NCBI RefSeq assembly: GCF_018143015.1 | Contig: NC_054748.1 | Coordinates: 21,086,406 to 21,150,405 of the forward strand | DNA from: Lytechinus variegatus | Taxonomy: Eukaryota > Echinodermata > Echinoidea > Temnopleuroida > Toxopneustidae | DNA length: 64,000 nt | Reading direction: 5' to 3' | In this document: positions 1-11,556 of the stretch, piece by piece | Layout of the letters: each line of letters opens with the position of its first letter | How positions within the stretch are numbered: the stretch's first letter is position 1 | The notes under the pieces: generated by a model | What the model was told of the DNA's origin: nothing | The model's input: only the letters and a program-made list of their open reading frames with translations | Database searches by the model: none | Program-made: the position numbers and the translations under genes

Positions 1-224
1 ACAGACCCTATTTACCTCTTGCTAGCATGCCAAAGAGTGTAATCGGTTGTTCTTGTATTTATTCATTGATATGCAAATGAGGTTGATGCTGGCTATTGAT
101 TTTGTAAGGGCATGGGGACAACGTGGAGGCATGGGGGGTGGCGATACGTATGGGGGCGCGGAATGGAGGTGGTGTATAGGGCATGTGAAGGTGGGGGTGT
201 ACGTCTGGGGCACGGCCCGGGGGG

Positions 225-440
225 GGGGGGCGTGCACTCGATTTTTTTTAAAAGGTAGTTTTGAAAGACTGGCCAATAGTCAATTGCAGGGTCATACGTA
301 TTTAGGGTATGTTTTTCCCCAAAGCTTTTTCCTGGGGTCATATTCTGGCGACGACTTGTTTAAAAACTTGTTTAGGGGGTTATTTTGCACACAGAAAAGG
401 CTCGTTTAGGGGGTGTTTAGAAATTGGCCACGCGCGTATA
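225..440 (+). repeat. Interspersed repeat, copy 1 (inverted relative of 10600-10830)
   Basis: The segment contains GACTGGCCAATAGTCAATTG, a 'tatttagggta' stretch and 'aacttgtttagggggttatt'. The same ordered blocks recur on the minus strand at 10600-10830 (GACCAGTCTTTCAAAACC, ACCCTAAATACG, AACAAGTTGTTGCC). It explains the overlapping spurious frames around 47-409. Confidence 0.6.
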
Positions 441-559
441 CAGCAATATTTTGACTGGAGGTGTGTATTTTGTAATGGCATGGTATACAAAGAGGCATTG
501 GGGGATACGTATGGGGGAATCGAGTTGACGTATTTGGTAAATTGCCACTAGGTCTACAC

Positions 560-1050
560 CAACTTGGTTTACTTTCCGTTTGGTCTCATCCCAAATAGTC
601 TAAACCTAGTCTGCGTTCACAGAATCATATTTGACAATTTAACCGATTATACCATATATACCGTGAAGACTAGTCTCCGAACATTGTGTCTGTGTCAAAT
701 GAGAGCCAGTCACAGTACATAGTGAATCTAGTCTCATTACTTCAGACTCTGAGTTATGCACTGTGTGAATTGCGAAAACCATGGGTCTGTGCCTACAGAC
801 TAGTCTTATCCTAGTTCGTCTACTAATTTTGATAAAATTGTCATTTAGCAATAAAGGACAGCACTAACCTAGTCTACCTACATCTGCAGTGTGTGTACCT
901 CAGCTGATTCAACGAGTCTGCATAGCAGACTAGGTCTACTGAGGCTGCTACGCTCGCCCTTTCAGGCTGGTTTGCTTAGCAAACCAGTAGCAGATCTCAC
1001 CTCACGAGCCATTCAGAGTCTGCATAGCAGACTAGCACTAACCCGAGTGA
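560..1050. repeat. Cluster of AGACTAG/CTAGTCT motifs and small hairpins
   Basis: The word CTAGTCT, its complement or a near match recurs at about 605, 668, 728, 800, 870, 928 and 1030. Two direct copies of GAGTCTGCATAGCAGACTA (about 915-933 and 1016-1034) are each self-complementary, and CTGGTTTGCTTAGCAAACCAG at about 964-984 is a further hairpin. No coding sequence is seen. It may be a structured foldback-type repeat. Confidence 0.5.
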
Positions 1051-1059
1051 GGTATGTTG

Positions 1060-1810
1060 TAATGTTAGGAAAGTAGAGTTAGACAAACAGTGGCGGCATC
1101 ATGCAACGGGTGGGCACGGGGGCATTTGCCCCCCCCCCCAAGAACTTTTGCTGGAAAAATGTGCAGAGTAAATGCTATCACCATGATCACTGTAAGCATC
1201 CTACTTAAGCTGTAAAGTGCCCCAAAACAACATTTTAATCTTTTCAAATTTTGAACATTTTCTCACTCAGTCAATGTCACCAAGGTCATTATACAAACTT
1301 CAAAATTTCGATGGCGCTTCGCGCTCACAGCGGCTGTTGATAGAGATTAATATATTATTTTTTATTTTATGTTTTAGCGAGATACGCATGTTCATGATTA
1401 CAAAAAAGGGCTGAATATTAAAAAAAAATCAGCTCGCGCTACGCGCTCTCATCTTTCTTTTTTTTTTATTTTTGGGTGTTAGTTAACATCATTTCAATGG
1501 TTACAAAAAGTATTCATAACGTCCAGTTTTCATCTAAGGATGTTGAAACTTTTTCTACTAGTGCTTCGCGCTCGCATTATTTATTTGTTGAGAATAGATA
1601 TCACCTTAATGAGAACCTGCAACCAGTCATGCCTACCTTTAAAATTCTTAGCTGTGAATTCGCGCTCGACTTTGTGAAACAAGAAAAAATGTGTCCGCCT
1701 CTGCCAGCTACAATGTTCGTTTAGTTTAAAAATCCTTAATGTAACTCTTTTTTACCCCTGTATAATTATCATGATGGCATCCAGGTCGTCCTGCCCGGTT
1801 GCCCCCCCCC
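1060..1810. repeat. Repeat with GCGCTTCGCGCTC-type motifs
   Basis: A repetitive segment bordered by C-runs (about 1131-1139 and 1802-1812). Inside, the CG-rich word 'gcttcgcgctc' and variants recur at about 1315-1328, 1432-1450 (CTCGCGCTACGCGCTCTC), 1562-1575 and 1661-1670 in AT-rich surroundings. The short frames here are not convincing genes. Confidence 0.5.
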
Positions 1811-2734
1811 CCACACCATCAAATCAAAATACTGGCCCTTGTGCCTTCGATCCCCCACCCTCTCCCGCACCGCACATGGATACACAACTCACATCTACGC
1901 GGACACAAGAGGATCCACAGTCACCAACATGATCAATGAAGGTAACCCCTTAATCTTACACCGACACTAATCAATACTTCGTTCTTTTCTTACCCATCCC
2001 TCAAATCGATATTCTATCTTTAAGTCTAAACGTCTTCCTACCAGGTAATCCTTTATACACGGTCCACTGTACCACAGCTGTGGCTTGTAGTATTACACGT
2101 TCAGATATTTATGGCGGCAATATTTTGTAAAGGTTTGACCTAAAAACAGTGGAGCACATTACTTCCTCTGCATTTTTATTCGCATCACTGCAATGATTGT
2201 TAAAAAACTGCTTCCCGCCTCAGTATAGCAGTATCACTTTCATGAAGTACAAGTGATCTTGGAATAGAGGATTCGAATACACAAAGATGGATCTGTGAAG
2301 TGCGGGCTTATCCCAGTACGGTAATTTAATAATTTTAGGACTGCAGGAGCTTGACATTGAGGTAACAAAGACAGAATTATTGATATCGACATGATTGAAA
2401 CGAGTAAGGAGAAGTCGACGTCGCCTACGGCGATGACGAGAGAGCGAATGTAAGTCATGATGTCAGATCGTATCTTTGTAATGTTTGTGGCCAGGAAGTC
2501 TCATTTTATATACAAAAATGATAAAGGTGCGTTATTGCTATACCATGCATGGTTAATCATCAAAACAAATTTGTTTTCTATCTAATTCTGTCTTAAGAAT
2601 GATGATGGTGATCGTCATCATTTTCATTGTAGTTTTCATTATACAAGTATTTGTAATTACCATTGAAGTGATTATTAGGATCATTCTGTCGTCATTATTC
2701 TATCTCAATATATTTTGACATTGTATTCATTATC

Positions 2735-2960
2735 ATGATTAATTACATTATAATTGTCATTTTCACCAATATCATCATCATTATCATCACCATCATCATC
2801 ATTAACATCATCATCGTCATCATCGTCATCATCACCATCATCATCATTAATATCATCATCATCGTCGTTGTCATCATCATCACCATCATCACCATTGATA
2901 TTGTCATCATCATCCTCATTATCATCATCGTTTCCATATCCTCATCTTCATCATCATGAA
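2735..2960. repeat. (TCA)n/(ATC)n microsatellite
   Basis: A 225-bp run of imperfect ATC/TCA/GTC triplets. It creates artificial frames on both strands reading poly-I, poly-S or poly-M. It ends about 65 bp before the first recognised exon of the sulfotransferase gene. Confidence 0.95.
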
Positions 2961-3025
2961 CATGATTTATCATCTTTCTCATCATCGCCACCGTCATTAT
3001 CCTCTTCCTCGTCACCATCTTCCAG

Positions 3026-6000
3026 AATATGTCTCAAGGTATGGATACCCCTCGGCGTCGTCGTCATGGTGGTCGTCGAAGTCCTCTTCGGTCTGCTGAT
3101 CGTGGCTAAGCTCCCGTTGGGTGTCGAGCTAAGTGGTAGGATGACGAGATGGATGAAGGCCCCCGAGCCCACCAGTCCACAACCTGTCTCTGGTAAAACA
3201 TTACTCAGTTATCTATCCACTTTTTTGCGTACGGAAACTTTTCACAAATTCACCATAAGTGTGCACAAACGGCTTTGATATTATTTTAAGAAATGCAAAA
3301 GTGCCCCAAGATAAGCTCGGTCGTTTCCCTCCCTCTGTTGATTTTTTTGTTTTCATAATTGTTTTTAATCCCCCCCTCCTGAAAAAAAAATCTGCCTGCT
3401 GCTATGGATCCATCCACCACTTCAACAACTCTCTATTTTATTTCCTTTCCCTTTTTTTCTTGCGGACATGGCATTATTGTTTTTCATCAGGGGCGGGGGG
3501 CAATTGCTACCAACCTTCGTCTCTCAATTTTTAGGCGCGATTGATATTTAATTCTTTATATTTTAGTAATTCCTACCAATCTGTGTTGCTATTGTAATAT
3601 AAATATTAAGGTAAATAAAATTCATCAACTATGAAATCTGGATTTCATTCCACTTTATGTAAATTTTTGTGATGTTCATGGTATTAAATTGTCGTTGTAA
3701 GTTATTGTATTCCTGTCATATAAATAAAGAAGTTCATGTATTATAATCATCGCCAATCATTACAATTTCTTGCATGATATTGTTTTGTGCTATCAAGTTA
3801 ATTCGTGTCAAATATAGTCTTCCTTCGCAATATAAAATTTCCATCCACTACACCAGGATCGGATCCAGGATTTTCCACAGGGGGGGGGGGGGCAAATTTT
3901 TCGGAGGATTATTTTGACAAGCCCCCAAAAAAGGTTTTCAACCACAAATTAAGGATATTTCGTACCCGAAAATTTAACAGAGGGGGCATATAACTGTTTT
4001 AATGGCCTTTTTACATTACAAATTTTAAATTTGCTTCTCAAGGGGGGGGGGGACACGTGCCACACCTGCACTACACATTCATTTCCTAATGACAGAATAT
4101 CGGTTCTCGACCTATAGTTCTATAGTATTATTGGTAGACAGGAATGCAATGTCCGGCTATTTATATTCGAGAGCGCTTTTACAGAATTTCTAAAGAATCG
4201 TTTCTGTCATATAGAATGATATACAAATTTCTTTGTAAAGCTGGTAGGTGTTTCATAAAGCTGTGCGTAAGATACGAATGACTTCACAAACTACTGGTGA
4301 TCCTTCTTTGCGCTGTGTAATATCCCTATGTAATTGAGTTAGGACACAAGATCATGTTCCTGTCGTGCGTACAGTCGTTCGTAACTTTACGACCAGCTTT
4401 ATAAAACCCCCATTTGAATAATTATACCTAGGCCTATATATTTGGTTTTATCATTTTCTAACCATCATCGATACCGTGTTATCATTTTTCTTTTTTTTTA
4501 TTTGACCCCCCCCCCCTATTTTGATTCAGCATGCGACAAGATTATTTTTCGGCCCTTTCAGTCTCTGACCTCGGTGGCTCTGGTCAGCTATCCGCAGTCG
4601 GGCAATGCTTGGACAAGACATCTGATTGAGAAAGCTACAGGAATCTATACAGGTACTACATATAGTTCGGAAAAGAACAACGCCAAAATATCAAAACGTA
4701 AGTAGAAACAGCGGCGAATCCCCCTCCCCCCCTCACCTTTACCGACCCTTGCCTCGCGTCGGGGGAGGAGGTCGATTGGAGTCACGACTCCTATTTTTTG
4801 TCTTGTCAGAATTTTGAAAAAGAAAAGTAGGCTCCTCTTTTGTGGCACCTATAATATTGCTACATAAATTGTAGAATATGTATTTGTTAGGATCCACAGA
4901 TAGAGTATAAGTATGAATGTCAGTGCCTTATCAAGTTCAAGTACAAGTACCAAAACAAAACCTGATATTTGGATTAAAAATGTCTAAATTGAAATAATGT
5001 CAGTAAAAGTCAGTTGAGTTGTGGAATTTTGTGGTTACAAAGTCCCTTCCCCTAAGGTATATTACAACGATAACTCAATAGAATGAAGTTGATATAACAT
5101 AGTTTACCTGAAAAATGATTGCAAAGAAGTAAAGTACATTTCTTCTTCAAATTGCCAAAGTTAGGAATATAAGTCTTAAAGAAATGAGCCAATTAATTCG
5201 ATGCAATTTCATTAATTCCAACTAATGATTATAGTACTGGAACAATGTTATAAAAATGCAATTAGTAATTATTAGTTGATAATAATTAGTTGTCATCATT
5301 TATATATTGAATATTCCAGATTTTCCAGGGAATAAAGTAGATTACAGGGCAGGTCGGGTTATCTGCGCCAAGACCCACCGGTACGAACCGAGACACATCC
5401 GGGAATTCGAAGCTGCCATATTATTATTACGTCATCCTTTCCAGTCGATCCTTTCCGAAGCTTACCGACAGCATATCTTGAAGCCGACGATGACCGAAAC
5501 AGAAAGGGATACTGCACTCAAGAGTCACAGTAAGCTAAGAAAGTCTCTTCCCCCTAGGGAGGGGACGGGGTAGTGTCCCCCACACTGTAAAAACTGTCGG
5601 TGTTAAAACTGACACCAATTGGTGTTAATAGAGGATCACACCCTGAGGTGTTAAAATAACACCCTAGAGATTGAACATAACACCAAAGAGTGTTCATGTA
5701 ACAAACATAGGTGTTGTAATAACACCTATAGGTGTAAAACTAACACCACCAATTTAACACTGGTGTAAAATAACTGGTGTGGTCCTCTATGTACACCGGT
5801 TAACATCACAGTTTTTGCTGTGCACCCCATATGCACGTCAATACACTGCACCATTAAAACAAACTACTCAAAATGAATCGCATTCCATGGATTTTTTTCA
5901 CTGTCTACGATACCCCTGCAACCCCTCCATGCCAACATAAGTAGCGCATCTAATTTTGTCTGAAGGAGAGCAGCAATAGACATTTCTACTTCGATCGATT

Positions 6001-6640
6001 AACAGGCTTAGTCCTACAACATCGTTGGACTAAACTAAACTAAAAACTATGCTGATGCACCCCCCCACCCCCCGTTTAGCACTAGGCCACATATTTCTTC
6101 AGATATCAGCTTGACTTACATAACCATACTACGCCTCAAAGAATCTTTAAGGACACTACACTATACAGCCTACCTTAAAAAGGCTTATATAAAAATATAT
6201 GCTGATGCTCTCATTGATTTTTAATCTATTATTTTACATTTTGTATATCAAAAACAGGATTCAGGGCCTTTGTCCAGGGTGAAAGTTTACGCTGGAGAAA
6301 CATCGCCCTGAGGTGGCTGGAACTTGCCAGGAGCACCTACGTCATACACTATTCGGATCTGATGTCGAACCCGAATCAAACCCTCGAGAAACTGGTCCGG
6401 TATCTGAACATCCCGGTTCGACAGGACCGGCTGGAGTGCGCCCTCACGCAGTATCCGCCACTGTTGACGGGTGAAGAAAGGACAGAAAGATTGCACCGTC
6501 AAAGGGTGTACATGACCGAGATCCCTTACACGCAGATGCTGGAGAGTACAGTCATGGAGTATGTGGTAGATGTGAATATCAGTCTTATGATGAACAGACA
6601 GAAGCCGTTTCCATGGAACTTCACCCTCGATTGGTACTAA
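3026..6640 (+). CDS. WSCD-like membrane-anchored sulfotransferase (4 exons)
   Basis: Likely a Golgi type II sulfotransferase using PAPS. Exons are 3026-3192, 4530-4697, 5320-5529 and 6258-6640; all three introns are phase 1 with AG/GT borders (GTAAGT after 4697, GTAAGC after 5529), and reading continues cleanly across each. The first exon encodes a hydrophobic signal-anchor (WIPLGVVVMVVVEVLFGLL). Exon 2 has the 5'-phosphosulfate-binding loop SYPQSGNAWTRHLIEKATG, close to the WSCD1/2 motif YPGSGNTWVRHLIEQATG. Exon 3 carries RAGRVICAKTH and AAILLLRHP, and exon 4 the WLELARSTYVIHYSDL segment. Vertebrate WSCD proteins are about 575 aa with two WSC domains between anchor and catalytic domain; here the anchor exon splices almost directly to the catalytic domain, giving about 295 aa from the ATG at 3066. 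That ATG has a good context, but an upstream start exon is possible because the frame stays open through an acceptor at 3025. WSCD1 has been reported as a sialic-acid sulfotransferase; the substrate here is unknown. Confidence 0.85.
3854..4068. mobile_element. Non-autonomous hAT-type element (215 bp)
   Basis: The ends read CAGGATCGGATCC... and ...GCCACACCTG, with the 8-bp TSD CACTACAC at 3846-3853 and 4069-4076. The interior has G-runs and no coding capacity. It lies in intron 1 of the sulfotransferase gene. Confidence 0.75.
5583..5824. mobile_element. MITE rich in GGTGTTA/TAACACC motifs
   Basis: The ends are similar inverted repeats (CACTGTAAAAACTGT and ACAGTTTTTGCTGTG). The interior carries about ten GGTGTTA/TAACACC words in alternating orientation, so it can fold on itself. 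It sits in intron 3 of the sulfotransferase gene, about 55 bp after exon 3. Confidence 0.6.
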
Positions 6641-6673
6641 ACCAACAACCGAATAAACAGTTTTAAGGTTTAA

Positions 6674-6820
6674 GAGAAATTGCATCACCAAATGACCGAC
6701 AGTCGTTACACGCAGATATTAGAGAGCACAGTCATGGAATACATAGTGAAAGTGAAAATCAGTCTTATGATGAACAGACAGAAGCCGTTTCCTTGGAACT
6801 TCACCCTTGATTGGGACTAA
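6674..6820 (+). pseudogene. Tandem copy of the sulfotransferase C-terminal coding sequence
   Basis: This stretch repeats the last part of the preceding gene (6485-6640) about 180 bp downstream, in the same orientation. It reads EKLHHQ-MTDSRYTQILEST and on to the same ending NRQKPFPWNFTLDW plus stop; relative to the original it lacks three codons (RVY). Over the 129 nt from each ATG I count 19 differences by eye, 13 of them at third codon positions, so the reading frame seems to have been kept under selection for a time. The frame is open only from 6674. An AG at 6673-6674 would give a phase compatible with the gene's other introns, so this could be an alternative last exon, although its pyrimidine tract is weak. 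Otherwise it is a partial-duplication relic. Confidence 0.7.
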
Positions 6821-7626
6821 ACAGATGAGGAAATAACTTTTTGCAATCCAGTGTTGACGCCCTCTAAGTTCGTCGGGATTCTTGCTGAACGACCCGAAGG
6901 CAATGACAAATGCCACCCGCTTGCATGTCTTGACATCGGTTGCTTCAATTAGGTCCTGAGATTGTTTTACCCGGAAACTAATCCCGCAACTAATGCATTG
7001 GGCATACAACCGATGAGCGTATTGTCAGGAAAAGACACAATTTTGCAACATAGGAATGACTAGGTCCTCACCAAAATCTGTAACCATTGTCCACATCAAA
7101 ATAAATTTTGGACCATTGATTGAGGATTGTTGGAAAATCATAAATCGATCATGGACATTTTTTTTAATCATGATGATGATCAGAAGAATCTCAGCGGAGA
7201 TATTGATGAAAAGATCAATGACTGTATTCGTTGATAAACCATGTAAACAGAAGATAGAAAACAAATATAGAATCATCGTTGGCCAACATGATCTGGGGTT
7301 CCTAAATCCGAGATCAGAACAATATGCAAGATCAAAATCCAGGGTTGCTGACCTAAGACATTCGCAAAAATACAAACAAATCGATTGACTATTTTTCAGT
7401 AAGAAAAATAGTCAATAATTTTCACTGAGTAGTTTGGTCTGATTCAAATGAATACAAGGATGTTGAAGTTCAATTTCTTTTTTTTATTAAAAAAAATCTT
7501 TATTCAATTAAACTTATAGTTGACATGATATATTCTCCATTTTGCAGCAAGATTCTTGTGAGTCTTTATTTTTGCTCTTTGGTGAAGAGACGACTGCATT
7601 AGACAGGCTCGGTTCTATACTATTAA

Positions 7627-8199
7627 AGGGATGGTCTGGGTTGAAAATATTTATATCTAAATAAATAAAGTAAAATTCACAGAGCAAAATGCATCAAAAT
7701 TGGATAACAAATAACGAAGTTAAAAATTTATCAATATTTTTCTAAAACAGTATTATGCACATCGTCATGAATATTCATTGTGTGGGCTGATGATGTCACA
7801 TCCCCACTTTCCTTTTTCTTATGTTATTACATGAAATCCTAAATATTTCACTTTTTTCATACATGACATGGTGTGTCTCCATTGAGATGAAATAAGTTGC
7901 GGCAGTAAATAAATAATGCACTTAATCAATTGTCAATCAAATTGTTTTAGTTCTTGGTAGAAATAAACAAAATTTCATATAATAAGATACAAAAGAACAA
8001 GTGGAGCTATGACATCACTAGCCCATCTAATGAATATTCATAACGACATGGCTTTGGCTGTTTTACCGGAATAATGCAAATCTTTAAAATTGAATAATTT
8101 TGTTATGTGTTATCCGATTTTGGTCAAATTTTCAGCATTTTGCTTCATGAATTTTACTCTATTTATTGAAATATAAATATCCCAGCCTGGATCATCCCT
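7627..8199. mobile_element. TTAA-type MITE with long inverted arms
   Basis: Flanked by TTAA at 7623-7626 and 8200-8203. The left end AGGGATGGTCTGGGTTGAAA is mirrored by a right end giving AGGGATGATCCAGGCTGGGA on the complement; similarity continues about 90 bp inward. It has no coding sequence. Termini and TSD fit the Kolobok/piggyBac type. Confidence 0.75.
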
Positions 8200-8203
8200 T
8201 TAA

Positions 8204-9523
8204 ATGGGTACTATAGGTTAAGAACCATATGATTTTGAACATAAAGAAAAATGAGACAAAAAAACACTGCCAAAATTGATAAAAATCGGACAAGGAATGA
8301 TGAAATCATGACAGATTTGCATTGTTTTGGTGAACAGTCCTATGCATGCATGCCCTCATGAATATTCATCGAGCAAGTTGATGATGTCATATCCCCACTT
8401 GTTCTTTTGTTTATTCTAATTTGATACTTCAAGAATGTAAAAACAAATGGATTGACAACTGATTTCATGAAGTAGATATTTATTACTGCAACTAATTTCA
8501 CTAGAAGGAACCCATATCAGACACACATGTATGAAAAAATAAAATAGTTATGATTCCATGTAGTAATATTTAGAAAAGGAAAGGTGCACATAACTGTTTT
8601 CACAAAATATTACTAAACTTTAACCCTATCTAGGCCGGGGGGAGGGGCTCGGAGCCCCCCCCCCCTCAACGAATCGCGCGATATTTTCGCCGTGCGAATT
8701 TTTTTGACTGCGCCGCTCGCTGAGTTTTTACTTTCAAGTCTTGCGCAACTTTTGAGACCAATTTTGCGTCACCCGGGTACGTGGTTCCGAAATTACGCAA
8801 CATTATGTAAGTGCATGTCGGACTTAAAATTGCTCAAAAACGTAATTTTGTGTACAAAGTCAATGCAAATTGTGTTTTCAACCAAAATTCATAAATGTAT
8901 GATTATTTTTAGTTTTGCTGGTCTAAATGTGTTCATTTTATGCTTTTTATGATCACAGAAGAGTCCCCAACAAATTTCATTCAAAAAACAATGAAAAACA
9001 AAAGGTCAAAAAAACAAAGAAATACATAAGAAATTGCAAAAAACAATATAATTCATAAGAAAATGATTTGATATCACAATTTTTTTCATGTACTCTTGCT
9101 TAGGACAACACAAAGAGTTTCTACACCAAAAATTAGTACATTTGGAGCTTTATTTAGGGAGTTAGAGGAAAAAGTATGATTTCTTATACTAATTACACAT
9201 AAATTAGCATAATCACTTACTAGCGATTCGCATGAAATAAATTACTATACAATCTTGTAGATTATGTCCAAGGCAACCCGTGTGCCAATTTTTGGCGCGA
9301 TCGCGGGGTCAACGGCCGAGATCTTAGGGGGGGAGGCTGGGAGGGGCCATAGGAACTCCCAAAATACCCCGGCCTAGATAGGGTTAAATTCATAACTTAG
9401 TTCCTCGTTATCACATTTTGATGAAATTTTCAGCATTTTGCTCCGTAAAGTTTTTGCCTACTCTGTGTATCTGTTTATTAAGCATGTTTGAAATGATATT
9501 ACTTTCAACACGGAGTTCCCTTT
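8204..9523. mobile_element. MITE split by a second element
   Basis: The left part (8204-8619) and right part (9388-9523) carry the AT-rich inverted arms of the 'aaaatcgga...aaatttt' MITE group seen at 7627. They are separated by the complete TTAA element 8624-9383. It abuts the element 7627-8199. The left end has drifted, so its exact border is uncertain. Confidence 0.5.
8624..9383. mobile_element. piggyBac-like MITE (760 bp), nested
   Basis: Perfect terminal inverted repeats CCCTATCTAGGCCGGGG / CCCCGGCCTAGATAGGG are directly flanked by TTAA on both sides (8620-8623 and 9384-9387). The CCC terminus and TTAA TSD fit piggyBac. The interior has no transposase; the 86-codon frame at 8692 resembles nothing I recognise. 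Confidence 0.8.
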
Positions 9524-9906
9524 GATAAATAAATTGGATAAGAAATTGTCATTCATACATACTATGCCTACTCAAACATTCCTATTCATCACATTTCACA
9601 GTGGCAGTGAAATTTCGCGGTGCAGGGTATTTTCATAGAAAGTGTGGGGGGGGGGTGCAGGCGGACTCATGCCCTATCGAATTTCTAAGTGATGAAAACA
9701 GAAGATAAAGAAAAAAAAGTGGATATAAAGAAAAGGGTGAATAAGAAGGAAGATCGGCAGAAATAGATATAATAGAGGCATGGATCTGTATTTCTATATT
9801 GGCCATTAACAATTAAGAAAAAAAGTCATATCTAAATACAAGTAGATTGTCTTGCCGCCAACGCCCCCCCCCCCAAAAAAAAAAAAAATATCCTGGAACA
9901 TGCAAC

Positions 9907-10185
9907 CATTGGCGGCGGAAGCCAATAAATTTAGGGGGTGTCCACCTGAAATTTTGGGACAAGCAAAAAAAAAAAAAAAAAAAAAAAGGTCATCAACCTA
10001 AATTTTAGGGGGGGGACAACACACGTTTCAAGGGGGGGCACGTGAATTTAGGGGGGGACGCAGGAAAAAAAATTGACAAGCAAAAAAAAAGGTTATCAAA
10101 GAAAAATTAAGGGGGGGGACCGTCCCCCCCCCCACCTAAAATTTAGGGGGGGGGGGACACGTCCCCCCCGCTTCCGCCGCCTATG
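9907..10185. mobile_element. hAT-type MITE with G- and A-runs (279 bp)
   Basis: The ends are CATTGGCGGCGGAAG and CTTCCGCCGCCTATG, with 8-bp TSD CATGCAAC at 9899-9906 and 10186-10193. The interior alternates poly-A, poly-G and poly-C runs with 'aggtcatcaa' and 'aatttagggggg' blocks. A second copy lies at 42967-43217. Confidence 0.8.
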
Positions 10186-10589
10186 CATGCAACCCTTGTA
10201 AAGGGGACCAGATGGTCTGAAAATGATGTAATTTTTGTTCTCCCTCAATGAAATAAGGGCAGTATAAAGTTAGATGACTCGTACCCTCTCATCTACTCTC
10301 TGCATGAATGTACCTGTATTTTATTCCTTTCCTGTTCTTTTCCTTCTCTTTTGGTTATATTTTTTTCTTCACAACTTGAAATATCAAAGGGGAGTGGTTA
10401 CCCCACAATCATGATGAAATGTCCAGTGTTCTGTTTAAAATCCACTAGATTTTTTTTTTTTTAATTTACATGTATAGTACAGGAACTCCCAGGTCCTGAC
10501 ACATATTGGCTTCTATCGTTCTCCCTGCCTTAAGCAACCCGTTTTCCCGGGGGGGGGGGGGGGTGGGGGAGTCAAATGTATTGCTGTAC

Positions 10590-10980
10590 ACATGCGTGAC
10601 CAAATTATTTGCGAACACCCCCTAAACGATTTTTTTGTGTGCAAATAACCCCCTTAAGAAGTTTTCCGCGCGCTTTATTTACAAAATTTGGCCGCTAAAC
10701 AAGTTGTTGCCAGAATATGACTTCCGAGAAAAAAACTTTTTTGGGGGGGGACATAGGGCCTACCCTAAATACGTTTGACCCCGCGCAATTGACCAGTCTT
10801 TCAAAACCACCCCTTTTCTTGAAAATCGGTGTGTTTTTGATACCCTTCACGAGTGCACGCGCGGCCCGCGTCCAAAACTGAAAAAAACACCCCTTTAAAC
10901 GCGATTTAGGTAAAGATGTGTATATACAGCGATATATTTGACTGCCCCTTTTCTTGTCCACAATTCTGTGTGGACACAAA
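10590..10980 (-). repeat. Interspersed repeat, copy 2 (inverted relative of 225-440)
   Basis: The blocks ACCCTAAATACG, GACCAGTCTTTCAAAACC and AACAAGTTGTTGCCAGAATA match the complement of 225-440. The minus-strand frame here is taken to be non-genic. Confidence 0.55.
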
Positions 10981-11396
10981 TTCAATTAAGGTTTTGCTTA
11001 TAATTCAAATTCAATTATTTAATAAATCAACAAATCTACATACATTTATTAAGCAGCTGGTTAATAAATGAAACACAATTAAAAGTATGCACTTCTTTAG
11101 ACGAAGGCTTCGCTAAAAGGCAAAATTATGTGTCATGGCTTATAAAAAAGTGGAACGAAAAATAAATTGCAATACACAACATAATTACGTGTAAAATACT
11201 TTATTCCACCAATCCACCTCCACTATTGCAAGAAAAAAAAAGTCACAAAAAATACAGTCAACACCCTTTTAAAATGAAATAAGCCTATACAATGAAAGGC
11301 ACATACACTACATAATGGTTATAACTAAATTAATATCAAGATATAATTACAGTGTTTGTGAAGATGACATCGTTTACAGTGCTAAATGGGGTTATC

Positions 11397-11556
11397 TGGG
11401 GGGCGTTTCATGAAAGGACTTGTCAGACGTTTTATCCGACAAGTCCCATTTTATCCGACAGTTACCATAGGAACAGTGCCTCTCAGCCAATCAAAGTCAT
11501 GGAAAGATGTCAGATCTGACAACTTGTCGGATGAAAATATTGATGAAACGCTCCCC
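11397..11556 (+). mobile_element. Short MITE of the GCGTTTCATGAAA family, copy 1
   Basis: A 160-bp element running from GGGGGGCGTTTCATGAAAGG to GATGAAACGCTCCCC. Its arms contain 'gacttgtc' and 'acttgtcggatgaaaatatt'. Copies lie at 35200-35358 (inverted) and 58970-59240 (a pair). The open frame across it is a by-product of repeat conservation. Confidence 0.7.

Noticed and set aside
2735-3018. Frames of poly-I, poly-S and poly-M on both strands
   Set aside because: They are translations of a (TCA)n microsatellite. Only the sequence after the acceptor at 3025 looks like protein.
6287-6691. 134-codon minus-strand frame over the sulfotransferase last exon
   Set aside because: It is antisense to a clearly conserved exon, and its apparent repeat in the frame at 6719-7009 is explained by the duplicated segment.
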